This document shows positions 1 through 7,443 of a stretch of DNA of 34,103 nucleotides, one piece after another. This stretch comes from a virus, in the IMG/VR virus record IMGVR_UViG_3300023179_000299, positions 1-34,103 of that record. One strand, given 5' to 3'. Numbering within the stretch: position 1 is the first letter of the stretch; every line of letters begins with the position of its first letter. The notes under the pieces are model-generated. The model ran no database searches, was not told where the DNA came from, and saw only the letters and a list, made by a program, of their open reading frames with translations. The position numbers and the translations under genes are program-made.

Positions 1-2
1 CT

Positions 3-1562
3 TGCGGTGACCTTTCACAAGCAACGACTTTCGTTTTGACTGACTCAGCAGTGAACTCAGGCACAAACGAGATCGGCGGAATTTACACAGGACTCGCGAC
101 AAACCAAGCGAACGTGGCGCAGGCTGAAGCGGTTGGCGGTTACACTATTACATCGTCTGGTACAAAACCAAGCACAACATCAGCTTCGTTTGCAGCGTTG
201 TCTGGAGGAACCGGAACATTTACAACTTTCGGCAAGGCAACATCAGCGGATAATGCGTCGGGTAGTGTTACATTTTCTAGTTTACCAGCTGGAAACTACA
301 TGGTCGCGTATACATCAACAGCAAACTCAGCTGCATCGACGGCATGTCAATTTGAATGGTATGAAGATACTTCTGCATCGCGATCTGGTTATCAATATAA
401 CTTCAACGATACAAACTGGTCGATGCCTACTGGTTACTTCTCATTTACAACAACAGCTTCGAGAACATTTAGAATAAGAGGACAAAGGTCTTCTGGAACA
501 AATACATGTTCGATGGAAAACGCAAATAACATTTCTCTCGTAGTCTACCGCTTTCCCACCTCCTCCGAACTTGTCGTCAAGCCTGAGACGCAGAATACTT
601 GGGGATCTGTAAAGTTTACTCCAGGTGGAACAGTAGTAACAAATTATAGCACACCATCTAACCAAATTTTTAACAATGCGACAGCGTATAGTCCATCAAC
701 GGCATCTTATCAGGGAAAGGCCATTGCACAGTCAGCAAGCTGCGGTGCGGCAAATAATCTTGGACTTTGTATTCCGACGGTTCTACCCGGAACGTATGAA
801 GTTACAGTAGACGGGGTGTTTGATACGATTGCCAATGTTGCTGGAAATGGTTGTCAATTTGAAATCTTTGACGGAACCGCAAAAGGTGGTCAACAAGAAA
901 TTTACAACGAAGTTGCAAATATCGACAAAAACATAGGAACAATTCGAGGCGTTTTCACATATACTTCTGTTCAAACAAACAAACCGTTTTCACTTCGTGT
1001 TGCTGGCAACTCAAATCAGTGTCGAAATGTCGCTGGTTCTGCTCGTCCTGTTAACATGGTATTTCAACCCCTCGACCAACCTTCAAACTCTGCGCTGTAC
1101 GTCCAAGGGCCTGTCAAAGCCGCAGCTACGGGTGATGCTATTCCGGCAGGTTATGTTGGGCAAAGCAAAGTTGGTCAAGGAAGTATCACAAGAACATCAG
1201 GCACTGGAGCGTTTTATGACGTGACTGGCGCAAGCGTATCTCTTGAATCTGGAAACTGGTTTGTTTGCCATTCTCTTTTTGCGTGGAGTTTTTCCAACAC
1301 GACCGCTAACAGATTAGATAGTTTTTTCTCTAGGATGTGGAATACAACTGATAATTCGATCGTTGGCAGGGAATTATATAATCGAGGTTTTTATCCTACG
1401 ATGCAAAGCGATTCATCAGCAACATTCTCACAATGTGCGCCTTTAACAATAACATCGACTAAAAATGTTCAAGTGCAATGTAATTTTTTACCACAAATCG
1501 GAACATTCACATTTGGACAATATAATTGCGATGGATATATCTCAGCCATTCGCCTCAACTAA
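3..1562 (+). CDS. Fibre-like virion structural protein, C-terminal part (5' end outside window)
   Basis: The reading frame is open from the first bases of the window, so the true start lies upstream. The TTG at position 36 is only the first possible start codon visible and has no ribosome site. At least 519 codons are present. The protein is rich in Ser, Thr, Gly, Asn and aromatic residues with very few charges, and looks like a chain of beta-sandwich modules. At least three stretches follow a similar plan: 'LPAGNY/LPGTYEV/LESGNWFV' strands, then a Cys-containing Gln-Phe-Glu strand. That composition is typical of phage tail fibre or tail-tip adhesin proteins, but I recognise no specific family. 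The lipoprotein gene follows 16 bases after the stop. A surface-exposed host protein is the alternative. Confidence 0.6.
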   Translation, partial: CGDLSQATTFVLTDSAVNSGTNEIGGIYTGLATNQANVAQAEAVGGYTITSSGTKPSTTSASFAALSGGTGTFTTFGKATSADNASGSVTFSSLPAGNYMVAYTSTANSAASTACQFEWYEDTSASRSGYQYNFNDTNWSMPTGYFSFTTTASRTFRIRGQRSSGTNTCSMENANNISLVVYRFPTSSELVVKPETQNTWGSVKFTPGGTVVTNYSTPSNQIFNNATAYSPSTASYQGKAIAQSASCGAANNLGLCIPTVLPGTYEVTVDGVFDTIANVAGNGCQFEIFDGTAKGGQQEIYNEVANIDKNIGTIRGVFTYTSVQTNKPFSLRVAGNSNQCRNVAGSARPVNMVFQPLDQPSNSALYVQGPVKAAATGDAIPAGYVGQSKVGQGSITRTSGTGAFYDVTGASVSLESGNWFVCHSLFAWSFSNTTANRLDSFFSRMWNTTDNSIVGRELYNRGFYPTMQSDSSATFSQCAPLTITSTKNVQVQCNFLPQIGTFTFGQYNCDGYISAIRLN

Positions 1563-1578
1563 CCTCAAAGGGGCAAAC

Positions 1579-2505
1579 ATGAGAGTAATCCTTGCTTGCC
1601 TCTTCCTTTCCTCTTGCGGGTTCCCAGACCCGCGAGATCCCTCTCTCTCACCAGACACACTTGCAGCAATCAAACTCAAAGCCTCAGAAACAGCACAGTG
1701 GGCACCGTGGTGTGATCACTATCCATCGCGTGAATTCTGTGATGACGGTGATTCGATGGCACAGATGCTTGGCTTTGGCTGCGCAATTGGCTTTAAGCCT
1801 GCATGTGACGGTGTTTCAGCCTCAATCAAAGATGGACAACTTTACCGCGCACCTAATCGCCAGGACACAGACAACACAGCTTCAAGAGATCAACTCTTTG
1901 GCTTTCTGGCAGCACAGTTGTCAGGCGAACGTGCTTGGCTTGAGGTCAAGAACCACATCAAAGATAACGGACGTATCTGCGAGGACGCTACAGACAATCG
2001 CTGTGAACTTACACCAGTCACTCTAGCTTTGATGGGATTCACACACGCGCATCTTGGCTATACACGTGATCCAACCATGCTGTTCAATGGACTTATTTTC
2101 AGCAAGACACTTCTCACTCAATCGATCACTGTACCTACAGGCTATCAGCTTAACTTGGTGGTTGAAGCTGCCTACATCGCTTGGAAGACAGGCTTTGAAG
2201 ATAGAATCTCATACGAAGCTGCACGAAATGCTTACCTGCGACAACCAGGCAATCCATGGTTTTGCTTTGTAGTCCAAGGTGCAGATGAATCCTGTGCACA
2301 ACTTGCCCTCGCTTTGTGGCCAAAGGAACCCGCTGTGAAGAGTCAGTGGTCTATAGCTAGAGACACTACTGATGGGGCTTGGAGTGAGTCACAAGGCTGG
2401 GAATGGCTGTTTCTCAGCGGCCTGTTTGGAGTTGATCTAAATTCGCTGGAGTACCGAGGCAAACATTATTCCAAAGGTACTCTTCAACTTCAGCAAGCAA
2501 AATAG
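1579..2505 (+). CDS. Predicted lipoprotein of unknown function
   Basis: This is a 308-residue protein starting at ATG 1579 behind an AAAGGGG ribosome site. In-frame codons further upstream overlap the fibre gene and were not chosen. The N-terminus is a short hydrophobic signal (residues 1-12) ending in the lipobox LSSC, with Cys13 as the predicted lipidated residue. The mature protein is likely anchored in the envelope. The rest is mostly helical with several Cys (for example a C-x10-C-D-D-G-D segment near residues 45-60). I do not recognise a domain. Lipoproteins encoded beside receptor-binding genes in other phages (T5 Llp) block superinfection. That is a positional analogy only, and this protein is about four times longer. 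The last 92 bases overlap a minus-strand gene. Confidence 0.8.
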   Translation: MRVILACLFLSSCGFPDPRDPSLSPDTLAAIKLKASETAQWAPWCDHYPSREFCDDGDSMAQMLGFGCAIGFKPACDGVSASIKDGQLYRAPNRQDTDNTASRDQLFGFLAAQLSGERAWLEVKNHIKDNGRICEDATDNRCELTPVTLALMGFTHAHLGYTRDPTMLFNGLIFSKTLLTQSITVPTGYQLNLVVEAAYIAWKTGFEDRISYEAARNAYLRQPGNPWFCFVVQGADESCAQLALALWPKEPAVKSQWSIARDTTDGAWSESQGWEWLFLSGLFGVDLNSLEYRGKHYSKGTLQLQQAK

Positions 2506-2617
2506 CAGCGTGTTGCCTTGTAACCAGGCCGATTTCAGGTGAGTCGATTGAACACTTGAGAGTGACTCGCATAACTTCAAGTTCGTTTTCAGTCAGTTCG
2601 TCCATCCAGCTTTTCAT
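2414..2617 (-). CDS. Small hypothetical protein (67 aa)
   Basis: A short acidic helical protein read from ATG 2617, chosen because GAGG lies 9 bases upstream on the minus strand. A longer in-frame start at 2674 has no comparable ribosome site. It overlaps the end of the upstream minus gene by 29 bases, which suggests coupled translation. Its own 3' end overlaps the lipoprotein gene tail-to-tail by 92 bases. No family recognised. The residue pattern (ELTENELEVM..., LLAEVEEYL) looks like a real helical protein, but a chance reading frame cannot be excluded. Confidence 0.55.
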   Translation of the reverse strand: MKSWMDELTENELEVMRVTLKCSIDSPEIGLVTRQHAAILLAEVEEYLWNNVCLGTPANLDQLQTGR

Positions 2618-2864
2618 CGTCTTCTGCCTCAATGAAAGGTTTAAGAGAAGCCAGAGAGATGTAGTGTCTTTCACAATAATACGCGACTATTTGACCAAAA
2701 CGAAAGCCTCGGTGAGTAAAATTTGATTCATCCAGCTCAATGTCCATATCCCATAGCTGAACGCCTCGTTTGAAACCAAGAGCAAATGACCTTGCCTTTT
2801 GGTAGGACGAGAATGGTACACTCAGATTCAGTTCGCCAGTCGAGCAAATGACAACGTATTTCAT
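2589..2864 (-). CDS. Small hypothetical protein (91 aa)
   Basis: Begins MKYVVICSTGELNLSVPF and reads as a small alpha/beta protein with alternating hydrophobic strands and a central helix (YQKARSFALGFKRG). ATG 2864 has no obvious Shine-Dalgarno sequence. A TGTCAA/TTGACA hexamer lies 37 bases upstream, without a convincing -10 box. The first 80 bases upstream are shared with the leader of the plus-strand membrane cassette, so this is a divergent gene pair. No family recognised. Confidence 0.6.
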   Translation of the reverse strand: MKYVVICSTGELNLSVPFSSYQKARSFALGFKRGVQLWDMDIELDESNFTHRGFRFGQIVAYYCERHYISLASLKPFIEAEDDEKLDGRTD

Positions 2865-2943
2865 GAATCAATCGTGTGGTGCGGCGGCTTACCTTGCAAG
2901 TGTCAAAAGTTCGACTGGCCTTTCACTCGATCTGGAGGAAAGA

Positions 2944-3201
2944 ATGAAGAACAATCAACAAGAGCACTGGCCTGAATGGATATTGAGAGTTGTTCTTCTT
3001 GGCATCGCTGGATTTGCCGTTTCTTACCTCAAAGACATCGGACGTGAGACAGCATCGCTTTCCACGCAGTTCCTTGAGCTGAAGTACGAAATCAAGCGCT
3101 TGGCAGAGAACCAGATTGAGATGAACACTCAGTTCGCCAACAAGCTCGAAAAGATTGACCAGCGTGTGATTGACCTCGAACGCAAAGGAGCGAAGCGATG
3201 A
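2944..3201 (+). CDS. Small single-pass membrane protein with coiled coil (lysis-cassette candidate)
   Basis: An 85-residue protein from ATG 2944, preceded by GGAGG five bases away. Starts further upstream would add an unrelated tail and lack a ribosome site. One membrane segment spans roughly residues 12-29 (WILRVVLLGIAGFAVSYL). It is followed by a long heptad-like helix to about residue 80. TM-then-coiled-coil is the plan of inner-membrane spanins (Rz) and of some holin-associated proteins, so a role in lysis or envelope spanning is plausible but not shown. It is the first of three overlapping plus-strand genes (2944-3939) that end at a strong terminator. Confidence 0.75.
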   Translation: MKNNQQEHWPEWILRVVLLGIAGFAVSYLKDIGRETASLSTQFLELKYEIKRLAENQIEMNTQFANKLEKIDQRVIDLERKGAKR

Positions 3202-3455
3202 CTGATGTGAAAGAATCCAAAGAACTCTTGATTGCTTTGGTGAAACTCGGCAAACTTGCAGCCAAACAACTCGGTGATGGTGTGGACTTGAGCGATGCGG
3301 TCGCCATTGCGAAGGCATTGGCTGACGAAGAGTTCCGCAAAGCATTGATTGATGGCTTCTCTGGCTTGTCTTCTGTTCCAGCGGAATTGAAAGACATTGA
3401 CGCTGCCGAAGCGGTTGCTTTGATTGGCGCGTTGTATGCCGAAATCCAAAAGTGA
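3198..3455 (+). CDS. Small hypothetical helical protein (85 aa)
   Basis: Starts at ATG 3198, overlapping the previous stop by four bases (ATGA), with an AAAGGAG ribosome site. The protein is largely amphipathic helices, rich in Ala, Leu, Lys and Asp. It has no signal peptide and no strong membrane segment. It lies between two membrane-protein genes in one operon, so it may be a cytoplasmic or peripheral partner of that cassette. No family recognised. Confidence 0.75.
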   Translation: MTDVKESKELLIALVKLGKLAAKQLGDGVDLSDAVAIAKALADEEFRKALIDGFSGLSSVPAELKDIDAAEAVALIGALYAEIQK

Positions 3456-3939
3456 AGAAGTAAAGAAATGGCTTGGCCGGATAGGATGGATTTCCGGTCT
3501 GTTGGCGCGTTTTATGCCTGCTAATGTCAAAGTATTGATGGTTGCTGTAAGCACCATCGCCGGAGGCTTGGTTGCACTGCTTGACAGATGTGACCATCAA
3601 GATAAGTCTCCGGCTTCTCCTGTGCCTTCAGCCTCGCCTGTACCAACGCCTGCCATCACACCATCACCAACACCTCAACCAACTCCTACAAAACCACCGC
3701 TTCCAGAGCTGAAAGCACCTCGCTTTGTGAAGTCTGGTGAGCTGTTCAAAGTCGAGTTGTGTAATGTTGGCAATCGCTATGACGTGAGCTTGTTCGCTGA
3801 AGAGTACCGCCTTGCTTACATTGGCTTTGGCAAGCCTTGCATGTTCGTGCATGTGAAGCTGAATCAAAAAGGCAAAAGAGAATTGATGGCACTTGGGCCT
3901 GATAACTTGCGCGTGTTCGCGGATGTGGTAGTGGAATAG
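3436..3939 (+). CDS. Membrane protein with proline-rich linker and C-terminal exported domain
   Basis: 167 residues from ATG 3436, overlapping the preceding gene by 20 bases. A TTG at 3424 is a possible longer start, and neither has a clear ribosome site. A positively charged N-terminus leads to a hydrophobic segment at about residues 31-49. Next is a Pro/Ser/Thr-rich linker (about 58-95, with repeated PSP, PTP and PKP) and a C-terminal beta-rich domain with two Cys. The layout suggests an inner-membrane anchor, an extended periplasmic spacer and a periplasmic head. This resembles spanins and TonB-like proteins only in architecture. A Cys follows the membrane segment, but LDRC is not a lipobox. 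It is the last gene before the terminator at 3977-4010. Confidence 0.75.
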   Translation: MPKSKSEEVKKWLGRIGWISGLLARFMPANVKVLMVAVSTIAGGLVALLDRCDHQDKSPASPVPSASPVPTPAITPSPTPQPTPTKPPLPELKAPRFVKSGELFKVELCNVGNRYDVSLFAEEYRLAYIGFGKPCMFVHVKLNQKGKRELMALGPDNLRVFADVVVE

Positions 3940-3976
3940 ACGTTCAATCAAATGGTGCCTCCATTAGTTGAGCCAG

Positions 3977-4010
3977 CCGACAGTTGATTCCCGTCCACTG
4001 TCGGTTTTTT
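3977..4010 (+). terminator. Intrinsic terminator after the membrane cassette
   Basis: A perfect 8-bp stem, CCGACAGT (3977-3984) with ACTGTCGG (3997-4004), a 12-base loop and six T directly after. It closes the operon ending at 3939. Confidence 0.9.
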
Positions 4011-4062
4011 GTTGCCACGATTTGCTTAATTATCGAGTAAGCTCTTTTGAGAGGTGTCTCAG

Positions 4063-4359
4063 ATGAGCAAAAGACATGCGCTTCGCACTTACGAAGTCAC
4101 GTTCTCGCATGGCGAAACACCACAAACAATTCGAATCGAAGGCAGCGCCATTTCTGGATATGCGCTTGGTGATGGCGGCGGTTCTTCGTGTCTGGCTGTT
4201 TATGGCGAAGACGGAAAGACACCTGTGCTGATGCTCGCTTGGGATTCCTTCATCCTGGCGAGGCTGGCTTCTGAAGTTGAAGTTCTCAAAGTGAAACGCT
4301 CACGCAAAGTCATTGACCTGGAGGCACAAGCCGATGACGACAAAGAAGCTGACGCCTGA
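4063..4359 (+). CDS. Small hypothetical protein (98 aa)
   Basis: Read from ATG 4063, eight bases after GAGAGG. It is the first gene after the terminator at 4010, so a promoter should lie in the 50 bases between. A TAAGCT hexamer at 4037 is a possible -10 box but has no good -35 partner. The protein is beta-rich in the first two thirds (TYEVTFSHGE..., a Gly-Asp-Gly-Gly-Gly-Ser turn, CLAVYGEDG) and ends in a basic then acidic tail. No family recognised. Its last 26 bases overlap the metallophosphoesterase gene, so the two are probably co-expressed. Confidence 0.7.
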   Translation: MSKRHALRTYEVTFSHGETPQTIRIEGSAISGYALGDGGGSSCLAVYGEDGKTPVLMLAWDSFILARLASEVEVLKVKRSRKVIDLEAQADDDKEADA

Positions 4360-5569
4360 AAGACGCAAAAAACTGGAAGCAGTTGTCGAAGCGTACAACG
4401 ATGTGACGCGCTTCAAAAGCGTTGACGATTGCGCCAAGCACTTCCAAGTCACTGACAGACACTTCAGACGGATGCTGGCACACGCCAAGCAAGCAGGCTT
4501 CAAACTCAAGCCAAGGCTTCTGGTCAACGAAGCCATCAAAGACCACGAGACACGCTCGGACAACAAGTACGCCAGAGAGAACATGGTTCTCAAAGCACAG
4601 CTCAAGCAATTCCGTGAACAACTGGACGCCAGCCACGAAGATTCCATCTCAAATGAGCGTTTGGTGCGCATCATCCGAAACGCAGCAGATACAGAGCCAC
4701 AGTGCGATAAAAGTTGGTTGACGTACAAAGGCAAAGGCGACTCGTCTAAGAGCGTTCCTGTGCTGTTTTTGAGCGACCTTCATTTCGATGAAGTCGTTGA
4801 ACCTGCACAGGTGGAGTTTGTGAACGAGTACAATCGAGAGATTGCCTCAAAAAGAATCAAAGCAGTATTCAACAATGCGCTCGACCTGCTGACGAAGAAA
4901 CTCAAAGCCAAGTATGCCGGAGCCGTTGTTGCACTCGGAGGCGACCTTCTCTCAGGCAATATCCATGAGGAACTTGCTGAAACAAACGAGGCGACAATCT
5001 TGGAAAGCGTGTTGGCCTTGACTGACATCTTGCATGCTGGCCTTCAGCAGATGGTCGACGAGTTCGGCAAGCTGTACGTTCCATGTGTTGTTGGCAATCA
5101 TGGTCGGATCCACAAGAAACCGCGAGCGAAGTTCCGTGTTCAGCAGAATTATGAATGGATAATTTATCAGCTTCTCGCACAACGATTTGCAGGTGATTCA
5201 CGAGTCACGTTCGAGATTCCAGACAGCACAGACGTCACTTTCAAGATATTCAACACGACTTTCCTGCTGACTCATGGCGACCAGTTCAAAGGCGGCTCAG
5301 GAATCTCTGGCATCTTCACGCCATTGATGCTTGGTGCTTCAAGGAAGCTCAAGCGCCAGCAAGCCGTTCAAAAGCCCTTCGATGTGATGATGGTTGGTCA
5401 CTTTCATTCGTACATTCACACAAGCGGATTGATAACAAATGGCTCAACTAAGGGTCTGGACGAATGGGCTTATTCTATGAATTTTGGATATGAAGAACCA
5501 CAGCAGGCAATGTTCTTAGTGCATGAGAATCACGGCATCACAATCCGAATGCCAGTGCTTTGCAAGTAA
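4334..5569 (+). CDS. Metallophosphoesterase with HTH-like N-terminal region
   Basis: 411 residues from ATG 4334, preceded by GGAGGCAC (4320-4327). All calcineurin-type phosphoesterase motifs are visible: D148-x-H150 (SDLHFDE), GGD204 with LLSGN, G254-N-H256-GR, H314 (THGD) and GHF-H358. These coordinate two metal ions. Family members cleave phosphodiesters or phosphomonoesters, including nucleic acid ends. Residues about 25-60 carry an HTH-like segment (SVDDCAKHFQVTDRHFRRML), followed by a coiled stretch to about residue 105, which suggests DNA or RNA binding. Related two-part proteins occur in other phages. The substrate is unknown. The stop codon directly abuts the stop of the convergent rusA gene, with no terminator between. 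Confidence 0.9.
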   Translation: MTTKKLTPERRKKLEAVVEAYNDVTRFKSVDDCAKHFQVTDRHFRRMLAHAKQAGFKLKPRLLVNEAIKDHETRSDNKYARENMVLKAQLKQFREQLDASHEDSISNERLVRIIRNAADTEPQCDKSWLTYKGKGDSSKSVPVLFLSDLHFDEVVEPAQVEFVNEYNREIASKRIKAVFNNALDLLTKKLKAKYAGAVVALGGDLLSGNIHEELAETNEATILESVLALTDILHAGLQQMVDEFGKLYVPCVVGNHGRIHKKPRAKFRVQQNYEWIIYQLLAQRFAGDSRVTFEIPDSTDVTFKIFNTTFLLTHGDQFKGGSGISGIFTPLMLGASRKLKRQQAVQKPFDVMMVGHFHSYIHTSGLITNGSTKGLDEWAYSMNFGYEEPQQAMFLVHENHGITIRMPVLCK

Positions 5570-5944
5570 TCACTCAACAATTTCGGTGACAGTGATTCGA
5601 AAGCCATCTCCTGCCGACCATTTCTTGGTGCAAACAAGCCGCACTATCTGAGAATCGTCTTCCCACAGAACTTCATTGCCAGCATCCGCAACAGACTTGA
5701 AGAAGTTGTCGCAATCGCCTCGTGGCGGATACGAGAACTCAGTCTTCTTGGGCTTGGCAAAAAAGCATTCCAGCTCGACCTTGATTGGGCCACTGAACGG
5801 CTCGTTGCAGAAGGCACGAAACAACGCCTTGACGGTACGTTCAAATTCGCGTGTCGCTGGATCGGTCAAAGCTATGCCACGATAAAATCTAGGCCTTTGT
5901 TTAGGCTTGACTCGAATATCGGATTCAATCGTGAGGTGCCTCAT
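5570..5944 (-). CDS. rusA: RusA-family Holliday junction resolvase
   Basis: 124 residues, the normal size for RusA endodeoxyribonucleases, which cut four-way DNA junctions as dimers. Diagnostic features are the early KPKQRPRF segment and the acidic catalytic cluster D77-x-D79-N with K83. The distal WEDDSQIV motif (D96, D97) is also present. It probably resolves recombination or replication intermediates before packaging, and it is the most downstream gene of the leftward block that also encodes SSB, Bet and an exonuclease. Start ATG 5944 shares a CATG palindrome with the start of a plus-strand gene. The ribosome site is weak (GGAAT). Confidence 0.93.
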   Translation of the reverse strand: MRHLTIESDIRVKPKQRPRFYRGIALTDPATREFERTVKALFRAFCNEPFSGPIKVELECFFAKPKKTEFSYPPRGDCDNFFKSVADAGNEVLWEDDSQIVRLVCTKKWSAGDGFRITVTEIVE

Positions 5945-6140
5945 GCTTATTCCAATCTCGTCTCAGTTGATGCCTATTATCAATGAATGCCTTTACATAG
6001 CACTTCAAAACACAGAAGACGAGAGAATGGCCGAGGCTATCAAAGAGGTAATGTTTCAACTTGAACAAGCAGAAATTAACGTAGATAACATTGGCGCAGT
6101 AAGGTTTCTCGCTGGTTTCGAAGACCTAAAATTGAATTAA
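5943..6140 (+). CDS. Small hypothetical protein, opposite orientation within the early block
   Basis: 65 residues from ATG 5943, seven bases after GAGG (in GAGGTGCCTC). Its start codon overlaps the rusA start codon on the other strand. The protein looks helical (NECLYIALQNTEDERMAEAI...) and has no recognised family. It occupies the only large gap in the leftward gene block, so it would be transcribed against the early transcript that reads into rusA. That arrangement is unusual and lowers confidence, but the ribosome site and composition favour a real gene. Confidence 0.5.
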   Translation: MLIPISSQLMPIINECLYIALQNTEDERMAEAIKEVMFQLEQAEINVDNIGAVRFLAGFEDLKLN

Positions 6141-6179
6141 AATCATTGAATAAATTGACAAACTTTTGATATTAGAAAT

Positions 6180-6464
6180 TCATTGAATGTCTATTTCTTC
6201 TGCAAGGATTCTCTCAATCATCGCTTGAATCATTTCTTCGGCGATGCCAAGGCGTTCGTCTTTTTTGAGTTTCGGATATTGTCTTCTGATGCGGTCGGCT
6301 ACGTTGGCAACCAAATGAGTTTCAATCATGTCTGGCGACCACTTTTGATTCTTTTTTGAACGAATGAATCGAAGGAAGTTTTCAAGGTCAGCCTTTTCCA
6401 GTTCATCAACTGAATAGACAAGCGCGCTTTGCGCGAGCATAAAATAGTCGCTAGTCATTACCAT
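6180..6464 (-). CDS. Small hypothetical protein (94 aa)
   Basis: Begins at ATG 6464, or at a second ATG two codons later (6458). It overlaps the end of the upstream gene by 14 bases. The protein is helical and charged, with a central segment IRSKKNQKWSPDMIETHL and an acidic C-terminus. No family recognised. It is followed by about 40 AT-rich bases in which I see no clear terminator. Confidence 0.65.
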   Translation of the reverse strand: MVMTSDYFMLAQSALVYSVDELEKADLENFLRFIRSKKNQKWSPDMIETHLVANVADRIRRQYPKLKKDERLGIAEEMIQAMIERILAEEIDIQ

Positions 6465-6678
6465 TCTCGTAATCTGTAAGGTTGTACATGAACCTCACAA
6501 TATCACGGTCTGTCTCTTTGAGTCGATTGAATGAACCGTCAATGTTCCACAAGTGAAACGTGTCTCTGAAGCCAGCTTTCATTAAATAGCCTTCAGCCAG
6601 CGGTTGACTTTCGAGGATGCGCACAATCTCAACAGTATGACCATCTCTGGTCATGTAATAGCCGAGGCTGTCAATCAT
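6451..6678 (-). CDS. Small hypothetical protein (75 aa)
   Basis: ATG 6678 overlaps the upstream stop as ATGA, which is why it is preferred over a longer start at 6708. The sequence (YYMTRDGHTVEI..., FHLWNIDGSF) has the look of the short beta-rich 'RDG' proteins common among phage accessory genes. I cannot assign it. Translation is probably coupled to the Lar-like gene before it. Confidence 0.65.
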   Translation of the reverse strand: MIDSLGYYMTRDGHTVEIVRILESQPLAEGYLMKAGFRDTFHLWNIDGSFNRLKETDRDIVRFMYNLTDYENGND

Positions 6679-6926
6679 ACACGAGACTCGCTGTACAATC
6701 CGTTCCAAGCGACCTTTGCTTCAGCAACAACGCGCTTGGGATTCTCGCTGATAATCCACGGGCCTTGTCCATGGCAGCTTCGGCAATAGATGCGAGCTGC
6801 TTTGCCTTCAAAGCCAACATTCACGCTCAGGTGCTTGCTGGAACAGAACGGACAAGCAGTCAGCGTTGCATCGTCTGTTGTCTCAGGATTGTTTTGCTTT
6901 TGCCATTCAAGCCACGGATAGATCAC
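6675..6926 (-). CDS. Lar-like zinc-ribbon protein (possible restriction alleviation)
   Basis: 83 residues from GTG 6926, which overlaps the upstream stop (GTGA) and is preceded by GGAGGCAC. It has two CxxC pairs, C25-P-F-C28 and C48-R-S-C51, followed by GPW and an Ala-rich helix ending AWN. This is the pattern of the Lar/restriction-alleviation family of small phage zinc ribbons. Rac Lar modulates host type I restriction-modification. Many family members have no tested function, so the anti-restriction role is inferred from the family. Confidence 0.7.
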   Translation of the reverse strand: MIYPWLEWQKQNNPETTDDATLTACPFCSSKHLSVNVGFEGKAARIYCRSCHGQGPWIISENPKRVVAEAKVAWNGLYSESRV

Positions 6927-7195
6927 AGTGCCTCCTTTGTGATTCTGTACTTGTTGCCTCTTGAATCGTGTCGTTCACCGACCATCTCAATCAAACCGTT
7001 TTCAGTTAACCGCTTTAACGCATCTTTTATTTGCACTTCACGCATCGCTTCTGGAATATGCTTTCTGAACTCCATGACTCGCATGTGAACAACGCCGCCA
7101 AGACGACAGATGGTTTCGAGAACCACGGCATCATGTCGAGCTTGTTTTTCACGACATTCAGCCAAATCTCTGATTGGATGACGATACACTCTCAT
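6923..7195 (-). CDS. Small winged-helix DNA-binding protein
   Basis: 90 residues from ATG 7195 (ATGA overlap with the upstream stop). Residues about 25-88 fit a winged helix: helices around VLETICRLGG and REVQIKDALKRLTENGL, then a beta wing (IEMVGERHDSRGNKYRIT). It could be a transcriptional regulator of the early block, though no operator can be assigned to it. There are no ligand or oligomerisation domains. Confidence 0.65.
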   Translation of the reverse strand: MRVYRHPIRDLAECREKQARHDAVVLETICRLGGVVHMRVMEFRKHIPEAMREVQIKDALKRLTENGLIEMVGERHDSRGNKYRITKEAL

Positions 7196-7443
7196 TCGGC
7201 TTCTTCCTGATTGTCTGGATGAGAAGAATGCTTATCACCTGGCCGAACTTCAATAAAGACGCGATGCGCACAATATCGACTATCAGACGGGCCAATGAGT
7301 GACTTCACGCGCCACAGAAGATTTGCAAAGCTGTTGGCTTCATCTTCTTCTGATTCGCCATCATCAAAGACATAGGTGTCTGTCGCTTCCTCGTCTTTGT
7401 AGGTCAAAATCCAGCCGTTGATGGCGCGGTCAATCGTAATCAT
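7192..7443 (-). CDS. Small hypothetical acidic protein (83 aa)
   Basis: ATG 7443 overlaps the preceding stop (ATGA). It starts MITIDRAINGWILTY, followed by an acidic stretch (DDGESEEDE) and a helix. This resembles a widespread class of short phage proteins with an 'NGWIL' strand, whose function is not known to me. It belongs to a run of at least five coupled minus-strand genes. Confidence 0.65.
   Translation of the reverse strand: MITIDRAINGWILTYKDEEATDTYVFDDGESEEDEANSFANLLWRVKSLIGPSDSRYCAHRVFIEVRPGDKHSSHPDNQEEAE

Noticed and set aside
2878-2906. Perfect TTGACA on the minus strand before the 91-residue gene
   Set aside because: No -10-like hexamer lies 15-19 bases downstream (CGCACC instead), so a promoter call is not supported.
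3475-3590. Lipobox for an outer-membrane spanin in the proline-rich protein
   Set aside because: The Cys after the hydrophobic segment is preceded by Leu-Asp-Arg, which does not fit a lipobox.
2923-3600. 225-codon minus-strand frame opposite the membrane cassette
   Set aside because: The three plus-strand genes have ribosome sites, overlaps and a terminator. The minus frame is His/Gln/Ser-rich and has no start signal.
3664-3951. 95-codon minus-strand frame near an orphan GGAGGCAC
   Set aside because: It would start at TTG next to the octamer, but its sequence is the shadow of the proline-rich membrane protein gene and shows no protein-like pattern.
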